This document shows, in pieces, positions 44,093-53,670 of a stretch of DNA of 64,000 nucleotides (position 1 is the stretch's first letter; every line of letters begins with the position of its first letter). A model generated the notes under the pieces. It was not told the DNA's origin, made no database searches, and was given only the letters and a program-made list of their open reading frames with translations. Source of the DNA: CAZOHG01 sp964579725. GTDB taxonomy: Bacteria; Zhuqueibacterota; JdFR-76; BMS3Abin05. Made by a program: the position numbers and the translations under genes. Location: assembly GCA_964579725.1 (NCBI GenBank), contig CAZOHG010000011.1:10865-74864 (forward strand), read 5' to 3'.

Positions 44093-44340
44093 TTTTTCAG
44101 GATCTACAGCATTTCAACCTGTGTACCAAACCCTCCGTGTCCAAAGGACACGGACTGCCTCCAGCCCGTCCGTTCACTGAGGGCGAAAAAAATTTCTCTC
44201 TTTTCGCCCAAATCCAAGGGGAAACAAAGCTCCCTTCTACAAATTTGTCCCTCTATTTTTAGCCCGCAACCCAAACCCTGCCTGAAAAGCAAAAGAATCA
44301 CCGGTGAAATTGGCCGTTGCGCCAGGCATTTCTTTCAGGC
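44093..44340. other. Spacer with two perfect stem-loops
   Basis: 248 bases between the tricorn-like gene and ispE. Two perfect 9-bp hairpins sit 26 bases apart: 44134-44142 with 44146-44154 (3-base loop) and 44181-44189 with 44201-44209 (11-base loop). Neither is followed by a clear T run on the minus strand. They may stabilise or process the transcript. Confidence 0.5.
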
Positions 44341-47300
44341 TTACCGTTTTCGAATCGGCAATTTGTAGTGCTCATTTCTGGGATGCCGGGCAATCAAATC
44401 GTTCAAATACGAAATGGCTTTCAAAAGCTGCGGGTCGCGCCCGAGAATCTCATCCTCGGGCGTGTTTTCTACGGAAATGTCGGGAATCGCACCCCGTCCT
44501 TCCAATTGATTGCCGTTGACGTCCCACAAGCCGACGAAGGTTTTGCGAATGATCCCGCCGTCAATCAGCGGGTAAGGGGACACGGCAATGACAAACCCAA
44601 GGGTCTGTTTGCCAATGAGGGTCCCCAATTTTCGCACGTGAAATCCGTTGGGAAAGACCTCGGCATCGGAGAAGGAATATTCGTTGCACAACACAACGAC
44701 CTTGCCGTAAAATCCGTTGTTCGGGCGCTCAACGGGTTCGGAATCTCGAGTTTTGGTGATTTGGTAGGGTCTGCGTTCCAACATGTCGATAAGTTGGGGG
44801 TCAATTCCGCCGCCGCCATTGTAGCGGACATCCAAAATAATGGCCTCTTTGTAGCGGAAAGCCTGAAAATATTTTTTAAAGGTGTCCAGGTCATGTCCGC
44901 CCATGTTTTCCAGATGCATGTAACCGATTTTCCCGTGACTCAAACTGTCCACCAGAGCGGCATTGTGATCCGTCCACGCCTTCAGGCGCAGGGGATATTC
45001 GCTCACAATCGGTTTGATTTTCGTCTCAACGGCCTTTTGTGTGCTGGGAACCGAATTGGTCAACAGCGTAATTTTGGTGTTGTTTTTATCCACCAAATAT
45101 TTAAGGTAATTTTCCGTGGCTTTCACAGGGTGTCCGTCAATGGCCAACAGATAATCACCGGGTTTAATCTTAATATAGTCGGCGTCCAGAGGCGATCGGT
45201 AGCGAGCAATCGCTTTGTCCCCACGGTAAATTTTGGTAAAACGGTAGTACCCGGCTTTGTAGTCAGGCTGAAGCTGTGCTCCCAAAAGCCCCACAGCGTA
45301 AGTTTTGACGCGGTGCACGTCCCCGCCGCGGACACCCTGGTGAGAAGCATTCAATTCGCCTACCATTTCTTCCATGAGTGTGCTTAGCTCCCGCCGGGTG
45401 TGTACGTAAGGCAGAAGGTGGCCGTAGTGCCGTTTAACCTTTTGCCAATCGATGCCGTGCAGATGGGGGTCGTAAAAATAATCGCGCACCATTCGCCACC
45501 CTTCGTCAAAAATCTCCTGCCATTCCAGAGGGCGATTGACCTTGAGTTTCACCTGCTTTAAACTGACGGCTTTGGCGTTTTTGGACACCGCTTTGCCCAC
45601 GTCTACAATTTTGAATTGGCGACCTGTCCAGATCAGGACTTTTTTGAGATTGGCTGAAATTCTGTAGGCAGAAACGCCCGTGGCAATCTTCCGGGATTTG
45701 ATTTTTTTCAGATCAAAAACGTACAAATTCCGGCCGCCTTTGCCGCCGGTGGCGTTGGCCGTGTAGTAATAATAATTCGGTGCGGCGGCCAACTGAGAAA
45801 AATAGCTGCCGGTGGCCGGTAGTTTTCGAATGCGCTCCGCCACGTTTTTGAAATCAACCTGAACCGTAATCTTTTTGGCTCCCTTTTTCTTTTTCTGGGC
45901 TGATTTTGCCCGGGTTGAATCTTTCTTCGAGGTGGCCGGAATTTCCTCGTCGTCCGCCTTTTCAAAGGGCTTCTTTTCTTCCGGGACAAGGTGAGCCGTG
46001 TGAATTTCCCTTTTGCCCGGGTAGGGAACCGAAATCCAAATAAGGTCTTTGCCGTTGGCGGAAAAAACGGGGTCAAAATCGTCGTTCGCCCGAACCACAA
46101 ACGGAAAGGCTTTTCGCTTTTGCAAGGAATAAAGGTACAGATCGGACATGTCGTTTTTCTTTTCCAACGAATAGGCAATCCATTTGCTGTCCGGTGCCCA
46201 GTGGTAGTCGGAAATTTCCGAAAAAGGGTTGTAGGCAATTTGCGTGATTTTCTTGGACGCCACGTTCAGAAGGTAAAGGTAATGATTATTGGTGTGAAAA
46301 AGAAGATTTTTGCTGTCCGGCGACCAAGACAGACCGAACTTGAATTTTTTCGTGTGGGTTAACTGCACGGGTTTGGATTTGCCCATTTGGTCGATTAGGT
46401 AAATTTCCTGCTCGCCGCTCACATCGGACACGTACGCCACAAACCGCCCGTCGGGTGACCAGGCCGGATGCTGCTCGCGGCCGTTCGGGGTTTGACTCAA
46501 ATTGCGAACCAGACCGTGTTGAGCGGGAACGGAAAAAACCTCCCCCCGAGCGGTAAAAACCACCCGTTTACCCGAGGGGGAAATGTCGAACCCTTGAATG
46601 TATTTGGTCGGATTTTCGAAAGTGACCAAATCGTAATGAAAATCAATAGGCGCGTAGACCACCACCTCTTTTGTTTTTCCACTGTGCGTGTCCAGTAAAA
46701 AGAGACGAGCGTCATTTTCGTACACAATCCAATGCCCGTCGGCACTCATTGAGGGCCATTGGACGCCGTCGTCGGTGTGTCGGGTAATTTGCACGATTTT
46801 GCCGGTTTTGGGATCCAGAGAAAAAATATTGGAGATTCCCTTTCGCTCCGAAGCAAAGTAGATTTTGCCGTCTTTCCCCCACATGGGCCAGGAATCATTT
46901 CCAATCCAGGAGGTTAGTTGTTGAAAACTTTTCTTTTTAAAATCGTACACCCACACATCGTGGTTAAACGTCCCCTTGTACCGTTTCCACCACCAAAACA
47001 TCATTGGGTGGCGGTTGAACGTCATTTTTTGCCCGTCTGGGGAAAACGAGATCGTGCTGCCTCGGTCAACCGGTAATTTTTCGGGGAAACGACCGTCAAT
47101 AGACACCTGCCACAGTTCGTCATAAAAACGGGAATAGGCCGTACGGTTGGCGGAAAAAATCACCTTTTTGGAATCGGGGCTCCAGCCTAAAACCGTTTCT
47201 GTGCCGGGGTAATAGGTGAGTTGCTTCGGGGTTCCCCCGTCAAAGGGAATAACAAACACATTTGTCCCGCCGTTGTAATTGCCGGTAAAGGCAATCCACT

Positions 47301-47523
47301 TACCGTCGGGCGAAATTTTGGGGTGGGTTTCCACCCCTTCGTGTACCGTGAGCCGCAGAGCCCGGCCTCCGGTCACGGGCACCCGCCAAATGTCCCCCTG
47401 GTAACTGAACACCACCACGCCGTGTCCTACATCCGGGTAGCGCATGAGACGCAACGGTTTTTCTTTTCCAAAAACCGAAACGGCAAAACCGAAAAGCAAT
47501 AGCCAAAAAGCAACCTTTTTCAT
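44341..47523 (-). CDS. Tricorn-like protease (S41 family), exported
   Basis: A 1060-residue tricorn-type enzyme with a signal peptide (MKKVAFWLLLFGFAVSVFG). Residues about 25-600 form WD/PD40-type beta-propellers with many repeats such as ISPDGKWIAFTG and WSPDSKKVIFS. A Lys-rich linker (TSKKDSTRAKSAQKKKKGAKK) follows, then the C1, PDZ-like and S41 domains. Catalytic residues of tricorn are matched by SH in ASHQ and by SD in SFSDAEVF, with the Glu in LEGRGAIPDI. It processes peptides, here presumably in the periplasm. I chose ATG at 47521-47523 (GGAGGG just upstream) over a longer frame. Confidence 0.92.
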   Translation of the reverse strand: MKKVAFWLLLFGFAVSVFGKEKPLRLMRYPDVGHGVVVFSYQGDIWRVPVTGGRALRLTVHEGVETHPKISPDGKWIAFTGNYNGGTNVFVIPFDGGTPKQLTYYPGTETVLGWSPDSKKVIFSANRTAYSRFYDELWQVSIDGRFPEKLPVDRGSTISFSPDGQKMTFNRHPMMFWWWKRYKGTFNHDVWVYDFKKKSFQQLTSWIGNDSWPMWGKDGKIYFASERKGISNIFSLDPKTGKIVQITRHTDDGVQWPSMSADGHWIVYENDARLFLLDTHSGKTKEVVVYAPIDFHYDLVTFENPTKYIQGFDISPSGKRVVFTARGEVFSVPAQHGLVRNLSQTPNGREQHPAWSPDGRFVAYVSDVSGEQEIYLIDQMGKSKPVQLTHTKKFKFGLSWSPDSKNLLFHTNNHYLYLLNVASKKITQIAYNPFSEISDYHWAPDSKWIAYSLEKKNDMSDLYLYSLQKRKAFPFVVRANDDFDPVFSANGKDLIWISVPYPGKREIHTAHLVPEEKKPFEKADDEEIPATSKKDSTRAKSAQKKKKGAKKITVQVDFKNVAERIRKLPATGSYFSQLAAAPNYYYYTANATGGKGGRNLYVFDLKKIKSRKIATGVSAYRISANLKKVLIWTGRQFKIVDVGKAVSKNAKAVSLKQVKLKVNRPLEWQEIFDEGWRMVRDYFYDPHLHGIDWQKVKRHYGHLLPYVHTRRELSTLMEEMVGELNASHQGVRGGDVHRVKTYAVGLLGAQLQPDYKAGYYRFTKIYRGDKAIARYRSPLDADYIKIKPGDYLLAIDGHPVKATENYLKYLVDKNNTKITLLTNSVPSTQKAVETKIKPIVSEYPLRLKAWTDHNAALVDSLSHGKIGYMHLENMGGHDLDTFKKYFQAFRYKEAIILDVRYNGGGGIDPQLIDMLERRPYQITKTRDSEPVERPNNGFYGKVVVLCNEYSFSDAEVFPNGFHVRKLGTLIGKQTLGFVIAVSPYPLIDGGIIRKTFVGLWDVNGNQLEGRGAIPDISVENTPEDEILGRDPQLLKAISYLNDLIARHPRNEHYKLPIRKR

Positions 47524-47615
47524 ATTCCCTCCGATTTTTTTACTTAAGAAAATTTTTGTCGTTCGCCGGAAATTTTTGCTCTTTCCCCACTGCCGGGAGG
47601 TCTTGAAATCCTGTA

Positions 47616-47644
47616 AGTATGTTTTTCGCATCTACATTTCTCAA
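47616..47644 (-). promoter_or_regulatory. Possible promoter of the tricorn-like gene
   Basis: Minus strand: TTGAGA (47639-47644), 17-base spacer, CATACT (47616-47621). The -10 is weaker than elsewhere. The start would be near 47609, about 85 bases before the ATG. Confidence 0.35.
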
Positions 47645-47953
47645 GCTCTCCGCAGAGGCGAGCAGGCTCAAAAACCACAAATCAATGAAACCCATTTTGC
47701 CCGCAAATTTAAAAAACCACAAAAAGAAAAGGTTTTTTCAAAGATTTTTTGGAAATGGTTGAATGGGCCGCTTTTTTTCGGGCGGGAAAAAACAACCGCG
47801 CCAAAAATGGAAAGTTTTTTTCGTGGACTGCCCCTCCACCGTGTGTGAATAAATTACAAAAATATTTGAGAAAATCAAGTTTTATTTGGCTGAGCTTTAA
47901 GAACAAAAAAAGCCTCATTTTTTTGAAAAATCATCTTTTTTTTCCAAAACGCC

Positions 47954-47982
47954 TTGCTTTTTTCTCCAAAATCAAATAAGTT
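47954..47982 (+). promoter_or_regulatory. Predicted promoter of the permease gene
   Basis: Plus strand: TTGCTT (47954-47959), 17-base spacer, TAAGTT (47977-47982). Start near 47989, giving a leader of about 150 bases. Confidence 0.45.
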
Positions 47983-48138
47983 AATGAGACTTTTGGGGCA
48001 ATCCCAAAACCGGCGGAAAGCCGTCTTTGTCTTAGAGGGAACTGGCGAAAAGTCCGAAAGCTGCCAATTTTACGGCAACGCCGTGGAGCGGAAACAGGTC
48101 TGAGTTACAAATCGAGAAATGCGTTCAGGGCGAACCCA

Positions 48139-49194
48139 ATGGTTGATTTTCTCTTGAAAGAATGGCTCCTGTTAGCCTCCGGCGTCGGTTTGTTACTCAC
48201 ATCCGTCTATTCCAAGCATCTTCCCACCTATTCTGCCCGCGAATTCGAGATTTTATTCATTCTGTTTGTTCTCTTTGTGGTGGTTAAGGGGTTGCAATTC
48301 AGCGGTCTGCTGGCCCGTTTGTCGTTTCGCATTCAGAAGGGGAAAGCCGTGTCCCTCAAATTGGTGGCCGTGACTTTCTTCTTGTCTATGCTGATTACCA
48401 ATGACGCCACGCTTTTGGTCGTGGTGCCTTTAACGCTGACCCTTCAGGTAGACCGCCGCGATATTCTGGTCATTTTGGAAGCGTTAGCGGCCAATGCCGG
48501 TTCGGCTTTAACACCCTTCGGGAATCCCCAAAATCTATTTATTTATTGGTACTATAACGTACCCGCCCCGTCTTTCGTTGAAACCATTGCCCCCTTTTCC
48601 GTGATGTTTTTGATCCTCCTCTTGACGGTCTCTTTCGTCGTCACAAACAAAAGCGCTGCACCCACTTCCGTTGCAAAACCACCCGTTGAAAAATCTGCTC
48701 CCGTGTACGGGGCGCTGCTTTTGCTCGTTTTTCTGATTGTACTCCGCCTGTTGCCCATTTGGGTGGGATTGATTGTTGTGGCGCTGGCTGTTTTTCTGGA
48801 TCGCCAAACGCTTTTTGTGGATTACGCGCTTCTGTTCACCTTTTTCTTCTTTTTCGGATTTGCCGAAAATATGAAATTCCTGCTCGCGTCGAGAATTTCC
48901 CATTCCGCCCATATTTTTCTGTTTTCGGCTTTGGTCAGCCAGGTCATGAGCAATGTTCCGGCAACCCTGCTGTTTGCAAAATTTACATCCAGTTGGAAGG
49001 CATTGCTTTGGGGAAGCAACGCGGGCGGTTTCGGCAGCCTTTTTGGTTCCCTTGCCAATCTCATTGCGTACAAAATGTACGTCTCGCAAAAGAAAACCAA
49101 TGACTTGGGCGTTTTTACCGTTAAATTTTTGGTTTTGGGGTACGCCGCTTTTTTCCTGTCCATTGGATTGTTTTTCTTTTTGCGTCATTTATGA
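48139..49194 (+). CDS. Anion permease, SLC13/ArsB-NhaD superfamily
   Basis: A 351-residue transporter with about ten membrane helices. ITNDATLLVVVPLTL and NAGSALTPFGNPQNLFIYW match the conserved half-helix signatures of the ion transporter superfamily (SLC13, ArsB, NhaD). The protein is shorter than typical SLC13 members (about 430-600), which suggests a compact ArsB/NhaD-like form. The substrate could be arsenite, an organic anion or Na+/H+; I cannot decide. ATG at 48139 with a weak ribosome site. mgtE follows 114 bases downstream. Confidence 0.78.
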   Translation: MVDFLLKEWLLLASGVGLLLTSVYSKHLPTYSAREFEILFILFVLFVVVKGLQFSGLLARLSFRIQKGKAVSLKLVAVTFFLSMLITNDATLLVVVPLTLTLQVDRRDILVILEALAANAGSALTPFGNPQNLFIYWYYNVPAPSFVETIAPFSVMFLILLLTVSFVVTNKSAAPTSVAKPPVEKSAPVYGALLLLVFLIVLRLLPIWVGLIVVALAVFLDRQTLFVDYALLFTFFFFFGFAENMKFLLASRISHSAHIFLFSALVSQVMSNVPATLLFAKFTSSWKALLWGSNAGGFGSLFGSLANLIAYKMYVSQKKTNDLGVFTVKFLVLGYAAFFLSIGLFFFLRHL

Positions 49195-49308
49195 AGAATA
49201 CAACAAACAAGAGTTCCTTTGCACAGAAACGTTGGAAGGTTGGGAATCTAAAAAAGACGGGCCATTTAAGAGAGAATAAATTTACCAACATTTAGAGGAG
49301 GCAACACC

Positions 49309-50697
49309 ATGTCCTCGGATCGAAAATATGGCAATCCCAGTGCAAAATTACTCCAACCGGAAATCACCGAACTGATTCAAAAGAGAAATTGGAGCCTGCT
49401 GAAGGACGTCATTTCCGAATGGCATGCTTCGGACATTGCCGATTTGTTCCGAGAAATCGACAGCAAAGAATGCGCAATCATTTTGCGCCTGCTTCCGAAG
49501 CAAAAACAGTCCGAAGTTTTTGCAGAATTGGACAGCAATTTGCAGGAACAGTTGTTGGAAAATCTTACCAACGAGTACGTGCGATCGATTATTTTGGGAT
49601 TGGATCCGGACGATCGGACGGAATTGTTCGAAGAAATGGCTCCCGAACTGACCCAGCGCTTGCTCAACCTGTTATCCCCTGAAGAGCGAAAAGAAGCCCT
49701 GCAACTGTTAGGCTATCCGGAGGATAGCGTCGGACGCTTGTTGACGCCTGATTACGTAGCCATCAAACCGGGGTGGAGCATTGAACGGGCCATGGAGCAC
49801 ATTCGAAAATACGGGAAGGACGCGGAAACCATTGACATGGTGTACGTCGTTGATCAGGAATGGCATCTGTTGGATGACATTCCCATCCGGCGGCTCATTT
49901 TGGCCCAGCCGAAACAGACGGTCGAATCCATCATGGACCACCACTTCGTTTCCATTGAAGCCCATGCCGATCAGGAAGAGGCCATTCGGCTCTTTGAAAA
50001 ATACAATCTCATTGCGCTACCGGTAACGGATTCGGAAGGGCATCTCATCGGCATTGTGACCGTGGACGATATTTTAGACACCGTTCGGGAAGAACAAACG
50101 GAAGATTTTACCAAATTTTCCGCCATTGAGGCGGAGCCCGTGGGTCTGGATTTCATTACGAGAATTAAGGAAATTCCGTTACGGAAGATCTTTCGGGCGC
50201 GGATTACCTGGCTCTTTTTGCTTCTTATTATGGATTTGATTACCGGAGGCATTATTCAGGGGTTCGAAGCAACCATTGCAAAATACGTGGTACTGGTTAC
50301 TTTTCTGCCGGTGCTCGTAGACACGGCGGGCAATGCCGGTTCTCAATCGGCTACTTTGGTGATTCGAGCTCTGGCGCTCGGCACAGTAAAAATGAAAGAT
50401 TGGACGTCCCTTTTAGGCAGAGAGTTGATTTTGGCCGGTGCGCTGGGCATCACCATGGGGCTGGGAATTTCCGTCATGGGGATCATTCGGGGGAAAAGCT
50501 TGCGTATTGCCCAGGTAATTGTTTTGTCAATGGTTGTAAACGTAATTGTAGGAAGCCTGATCGGCGTGTTATTACCTTTCCTATTCACAAAGTTCAAAAA
50601 GGATCCCGCCACCGCCAGCACGCCTCTCATTACCACCCTGGCCGATATCATCGGAACAGCGATTTATTTAAGCATTGCCACACTGTTGCTCACCTAA
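49309..50697 (+). CDS. mgtE: Magnesium transporter MgtE
   Basis: A 462-residue MgtE. The cytoplasmic N domain (about 1-140, including LFREIDSKECAIILRLLPK) senses Mg2+, followed by two CBS repeats (about 140-270, with IVTVDDILDTV), a plug helix, and five membrane helices with PVLVDTAGNAGSQSATLVIR, the pore-forming signature. It moves Mg2+ into the cell down its gradient and closes at high cytoplasmic Mg2+. ATG at 49309-49311 with GAGGAGG eight bases upstream. I see no M-box riboswitch in the 114 bases before it. Confidence 0.95.
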   Translation: MSSDRKYGNPSAKLLQPEITELIQKRNWSLLKDVISEWHASDIADLFREIDSKECAIILRLLPKQKQSEVFAELDSNLQEQLLENLTNEYVRSIILGLDPDDRTELFEEMAPELTQRLLNLLSPEERKEALQLLGYPEDSVGRLLTPDYVAIKPGWSIERAMEHIRKYGKDAETIDMVYVVDQEWHLLDDIPIRRLILAQPKQTVESIMDHHFVSIEAHADQEEAIRLFEKYNLIALPVTDSEGHLIGIVTVDDILDTVREEQTEDFTKFSAIEAEPVGLDFITRIKEIPLRKIFRARITWLFLLLIMDLITGGIIQGFEATIAKYVVLVTFLPVLVDTAGNAGSQSATLVIRALALGTVKMKDWTSLLGRELILAGALGITMGLGISVMGIIRGKSLRIAQVIVLSMVVNVIVGSLIGVLLPFLFTKFKKDPATASTPLITTLADIIGTAIYLSIATLLLT

Positions 50698-50872
50698 ATT
50701 TTCCGCAAGTTCGAAAGAACTGCCGGGGCCGTCCCCTATTGGGTTCAACCGTTCGGCGCTTGAATCCTTCGAGGGGTTCTTGGGGAAAAGTACTGAAAAA
50801 TTTTGCCAAAACAGTCCGTTTTCGTCGGGAATTTTCCGTTCCGAAAAAAAGTTTTTTTGCTTGAGTTTAGAC

Positions 50873-50901
50873 TTGATTTAGAATAAGAATTATTTTAATT
50901 T
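50873..50901 (+). promoter_or_regulatory. Predicted promoter of the cytochrome gene
   Basis: Plus strand: TTGATT (50873-50878), 17-base spacer, TAATTT (50896-50901). Start near 50908, about 37 bases before the ATG at 50945. Confidence 0.55.
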
Positions 50902-50944
50902 AATTGCACAAAGTCCCGGCCTTTTGTTTTTCTGCAGGTTTAAA

Positions 50945-52450
50945 ATGAAGCCCAAACTACCCGATTCGGCTCGAAATTGGATCTCCCTTGCTGGAGCGAC
51001 CATTGCTCTCATTGCGCTGTTTCTGATTCTTTTTCTGTTTGTGATTTCTCTGCTGCTCGGTAAGGGGGGGCTGTATTTGGGATTGGTCACGTACATTTTG
51101 CTTCCCGCTGTGCTCATTTTTGGATTGCTGCTCATCCCTCTCGGAATGCTTCTTCGCTGGAGTCAAACGCGGGGAAAAGAAAAAGCGGCATCTCCCTGGC
51201 CGGTCATTCATTTGGAAGACCCTAAACACCGCAATGCCTTTTTTATCTTTACGGTCGGAACAGGTATTTTTTTGTTCCTGTCAGCCATCGGAAACTACGA
51301 AGCTTTTCACTACACGGAAACCGTACAATTTTGCGGAACCCTTTGCCACAAAATCATGGAGCCCGAATACACGGCCTACCAACATTCGCCCCACGCCAAA
51401 TTGTTGTGTGTGTCCTGTCACGTGGGTCCGGGAGCCAGTTGGTACGTGCGGTCGAAGCTGTCGGGACTTCATCAGGTGTACGCCACACTGACTCATTCGT
51501 ACCCAAAACCGATTGAAACACCCATTCGAAATTTGCGTCCGGCCCGCGTGGTGTGCGAACAATGTCACTGGCCGCAAAAATTTTATTCCAGAACGCTCCG
51601 CTCGGAAACCCATTATTTGCCCGACGAAAACAACACCCGCTGGGATATTCGCCTCATTATGAAAATCGGGCCCCAGCACGAAGCCCACGGGTTAAAAGAG
51701 GGCATCCACTGGCATATTAATCCGGACGTCAAAATCCAATACGTCGCTTCCGATCAAAAGAGAACCGACATTCCGTGGGTACGGTACATTAACCTGAAAA
51801 CCGGTGACATTCTGGTGTACAAATCGATGCAGGAATCGGTTCGTCAGAAACAATTCACACCAACTTTCATCCGAACCATGGATTGCATTGACTGCCACAC
51901 ACGGCCGTCTCACAATTATCGTTCGCCCTCTCATTTTTTGAATCTTGCCTTGACCCGTGGGCAAATTTCCCCGCAACTTCCCGAAATTAAATTGGCCGCA
52001 CTGAGCATTTTTGAAACAGATTTTGACTCGGCCGATTCGTTGCGGGAGGCAATTCGTACAGGACTGCTCAATTTCTACCGAGTAAATCACCCTGAGGTTT
52101 TGAAAAGCCAACAGGCACAATTGGATTCGGCCATTCGGGCCATTCAAGAAATCAGTGCACGCAATATTTTTCCCGAGATGAAAGTCCGGTGGGACACTCA
52201 CGTTAACAATATCGGGCATCTGGAATTTAGGGGATGTTTTCGTTGCCACGACAACCAGCACATCAACCAAAGAGGAGAGGTCATTTCCCGAAAATGCGAC
52301 CTGTGCCATCTCATTAATTCCCAGGGAAGGCCGGGCAAAATGGAAATCGCTCCGATTTTTCAATCCCTTCCGTTCAAACACCCCGTCGATATCGACAAGG
52401 CCTGGCAGAATACCGCGTGCAATGAGTGCCACACGGGACTCAATCCTTGA
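50945..52450 (+). CDS. NapC/NirT-type multihaem cytochrome c, membrane-anchored
   Basis: A 501-residue protein with two or three N-terminal hydrophobic segments and a periplasmic cytochrome part. The first haem site is CGTLCH, a CX3CH form, followed by six ordinary CXXCH sites (CVSCH, CEQCH, CIDCH, CFRCH, CDLCH, CNECH): seven haems in all. The N-terminal part with YQHSPHAKLLCVSCHVGPGAS matches NapC/NirT quinol dehydrogenases, which normally carry four or five haems, so the C-terminal half adds extra electron relays. No terminal reductase is adjacent. I chose ATG 50945 over a TTG at 50924. Confidence 0.85.
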   Translation: MKPKLPDSARNWISLAGATIALIALFLILFLFVISLLLGKGGLYLGLVTYILLPAVLIFGLLLIPLGMLLRWSQTRGKEKAASPWPVIHLEDPKHRNAFFIFTVGTGIFLFLSAIGNYEAFHYTETVQFCGTLCHKIMEPEYTAYQHSPHAKLLCVSCHVGPGASWYVRSKLSGLHQVYATLTHSYPKPIETPIRNLRPARVVCEQCHWPQKFYSRTLRSETHYLPDENNTRWDIRLIMKIGPQHEAHGLKEGIHWHINPDVKIQYVASDQKRTDIPWVRYINLKTGDILVYKSMQESVRQKQFTPTFIRTMDCIDCHTRPSHNYRSPSHFLNLALTRGQISPQLPEIKLAALSIFETDFDSADSLREAIRTGLLNFYRVNHPEVLKSQQAQLDSAIRAIQEISARNIFPEMKVRWDTHVNNIGHLEFRGCFRCHDNQHINQRGEVISRKCDLCHLINSQGRPGKMEIAPIFQSLPFKHPVDIDKAWQNTACNECHTGLNP

Positions 52451-52518
52451 CGCTGCGCTGTTGGGTTCCGGCTGCCATTTTTAGAGTCGATTTTGTATTC
52501 TCAGGGTTTTCCAAGATT

Positions 52519-52552
52519 AAAAAAGGTTCCCCCCGAAAATCGGGAGGAACCT
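52519..52552 (-). terminator. Terminator of the TonB/PorV cassette
   Basis: A near-perfect 12-bp stem (52524-52535 with 52541-52552), 5-base loop, followed on the minus strand by TTTTTT. It lies 57 bases after the PorV-like gene's stop. Confidence 0.88.
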
Positions 52553-52608
52553 CTGGCAGGTTAACAATGGGCGCCTACCGTGAGGCGTCGATGGACTGTT
52601 TCGTTCGG

Positions 52609-53634
52609 TTATTTAAAAGAAACCCCAAAAGAAATCCGATTGACCGAGCCGAAGAAATCGCCGAAAGCGCCGTAGGCATAACTGAAGCGAATCCCGTAGC
52701 TGCCGAACTCTTTGTTAATGCCCACGCCTGCGGTCAATCCTTCCTCGTCGTAATTGAATTTGTATCCGGCGCGCAGGTAAAGCATGTTCATAAAAACGTA
52801 TTCCATTCCGAAATGGAAACGTTCTTCGTAGTCACGCGGGTGACGCCAATCGACGGCCACGTTGAGCTTTTGAGACGAATTGTCGCTCCAAATGGACATG
52901 ACATTCATCGCCAGCCCCATACTCATGGTCAGCGGAAGTTCGAATCGCTGATCCACATAGCGGCCCTGTCCGGAAAAATTCCGAATGGACATTCCGAAGC
53001 GCAAATCTTTCCAGCCGGTGTAGTACAGCGTTCCGAAATCAAACGCCATTAAATTTTGAATATTTTCGGTTTTGACTTTTTTGCCCGAACTCACATCCAA
53101 CGTTTCGCTGGAACCCAGATGCTGGTGCACGTATTTCACGGTTCCACCGATACTAAAGCTGTTGCTGATTTGGCGTGAATAGGAAGTCCCGAGGGCGTAT
53201 TCGCCAACCGTGAATGTTCCCAAATTAATGTACCCGATGTTTTTCAGGGTGGGGTCCGCGCCCGAATACGGGACGGTTCGAATCAAATTCCCGTAGTCCA
53301 TGTACACGGCGCTAATGCCGAAGGTACCCAGATTTTGGAATCCGTAGGAAGCCGCAAATGCGTAATGTTTAATATCGGCGATCCAGTTGGTTTCCGTCAT
53401 GGCAAGGTCAAACCCGTGGCAAAGGCCAAGAGCCGCGGGATTGGAAAACATGGCCATGGAATGGCTGGTCATTGCAGTGACCGCACTGCCCATGGCGGCC
53501 GAACGGCCATCGGGATCAATTTTCAAAAAAGTCATGCCCGCTTGGGCGTATTTGATGACGCCCGCTTGCAGCGAAGACGAGAGAAAAATCGTCATCAAAA
53601 TCGCCACGAGCAAAATTAAGTTTCTATTCTTCAT
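52609..53634 (-). CDS. PorV/PorQ-family outer-membrane protein
   Basis: A 341-residue barrel protein with a signal peptide (ending SSSLQAG). The start GMTFLKIDPDGRSAAMGSAVTAM, split as GMTFLKID and GRSAAMGSAVTAM, followed by FSNPAALG, is the signature of the PorV/PorQ family. PorV carries type IX secretion cargo to the surface in Bacteroidota; related proteins occur across the FCB group. The C-terminus ends in aromatic/hydrophobic strand SFGVSFK. Its neighbours, a cargo-like secreted protein and a TonB receptor, fit that role. ATG at 53632-53634 with GGAGG upstream. Confidence 0.85.
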   Translation of the reverse strand: MKNRNLILLVAILMTIFLSSSLQAGVIKYAQAGMTFLKIDPDGRSAAMGSAVTAMTSHSMAMFSNPAALGLCHGFDLAMTETNWIADIKHYAFAASYGFQNLGTFGISAVYMDYGNLIRTVPYSGADPTLKNIGYINLGTFTVGEYALGTSYSRQISNSFSIGGTVKYVHQHLGSSETLDVSSGKKVKTENIQNLMAFDFGTLYYTGWKDLRFGMSIRNFSGQGRYVDQRFELPLTMSMGLAMNVMSIWSDNSSQKLNVAVDWRHPRDYEERFHFGMEYVFMNMLYLRAGYKFNYDEEGLTAGVGINKEFGSYGIRFSYAYGAFGDFFGSVNRISFGVSFK

Positions 53635-53670
53635 TTTAATCCTCCTTAATTCATGCTTTCTGTGGGCAAG

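Larger units (their letters stand above)
47524..48138. other. Divergent intergenic region
   Basis: 615 AT-rich bases between the divergent tricorn-like and permease genes. Candidate promoters lie at 47616-47644 (minus) and 47954-47982 (plus). The middle holds no gene, RNA or repeat that I can support. Confidence 0.55.

Noticed and set aside
44317..45387. A 356-codon open frame on the plus strand
   Set aside because: It lies opposite the tricorn-like protease and has no ribosome site or recognisable domain; an antisense shadow of a well-supported gene.
47524..47631. N-terminal extension of the tricorn-like protease
   Set aside because: The ATG at 47523 has GGAGGG just upstream and opens a clean signal peptide; the extension has neither.
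49195..49308. M-box riboswitch upstream of mgtE
   Set aside because: The space is only 114 bases and I see none of the expected pairing pattern or terminator.
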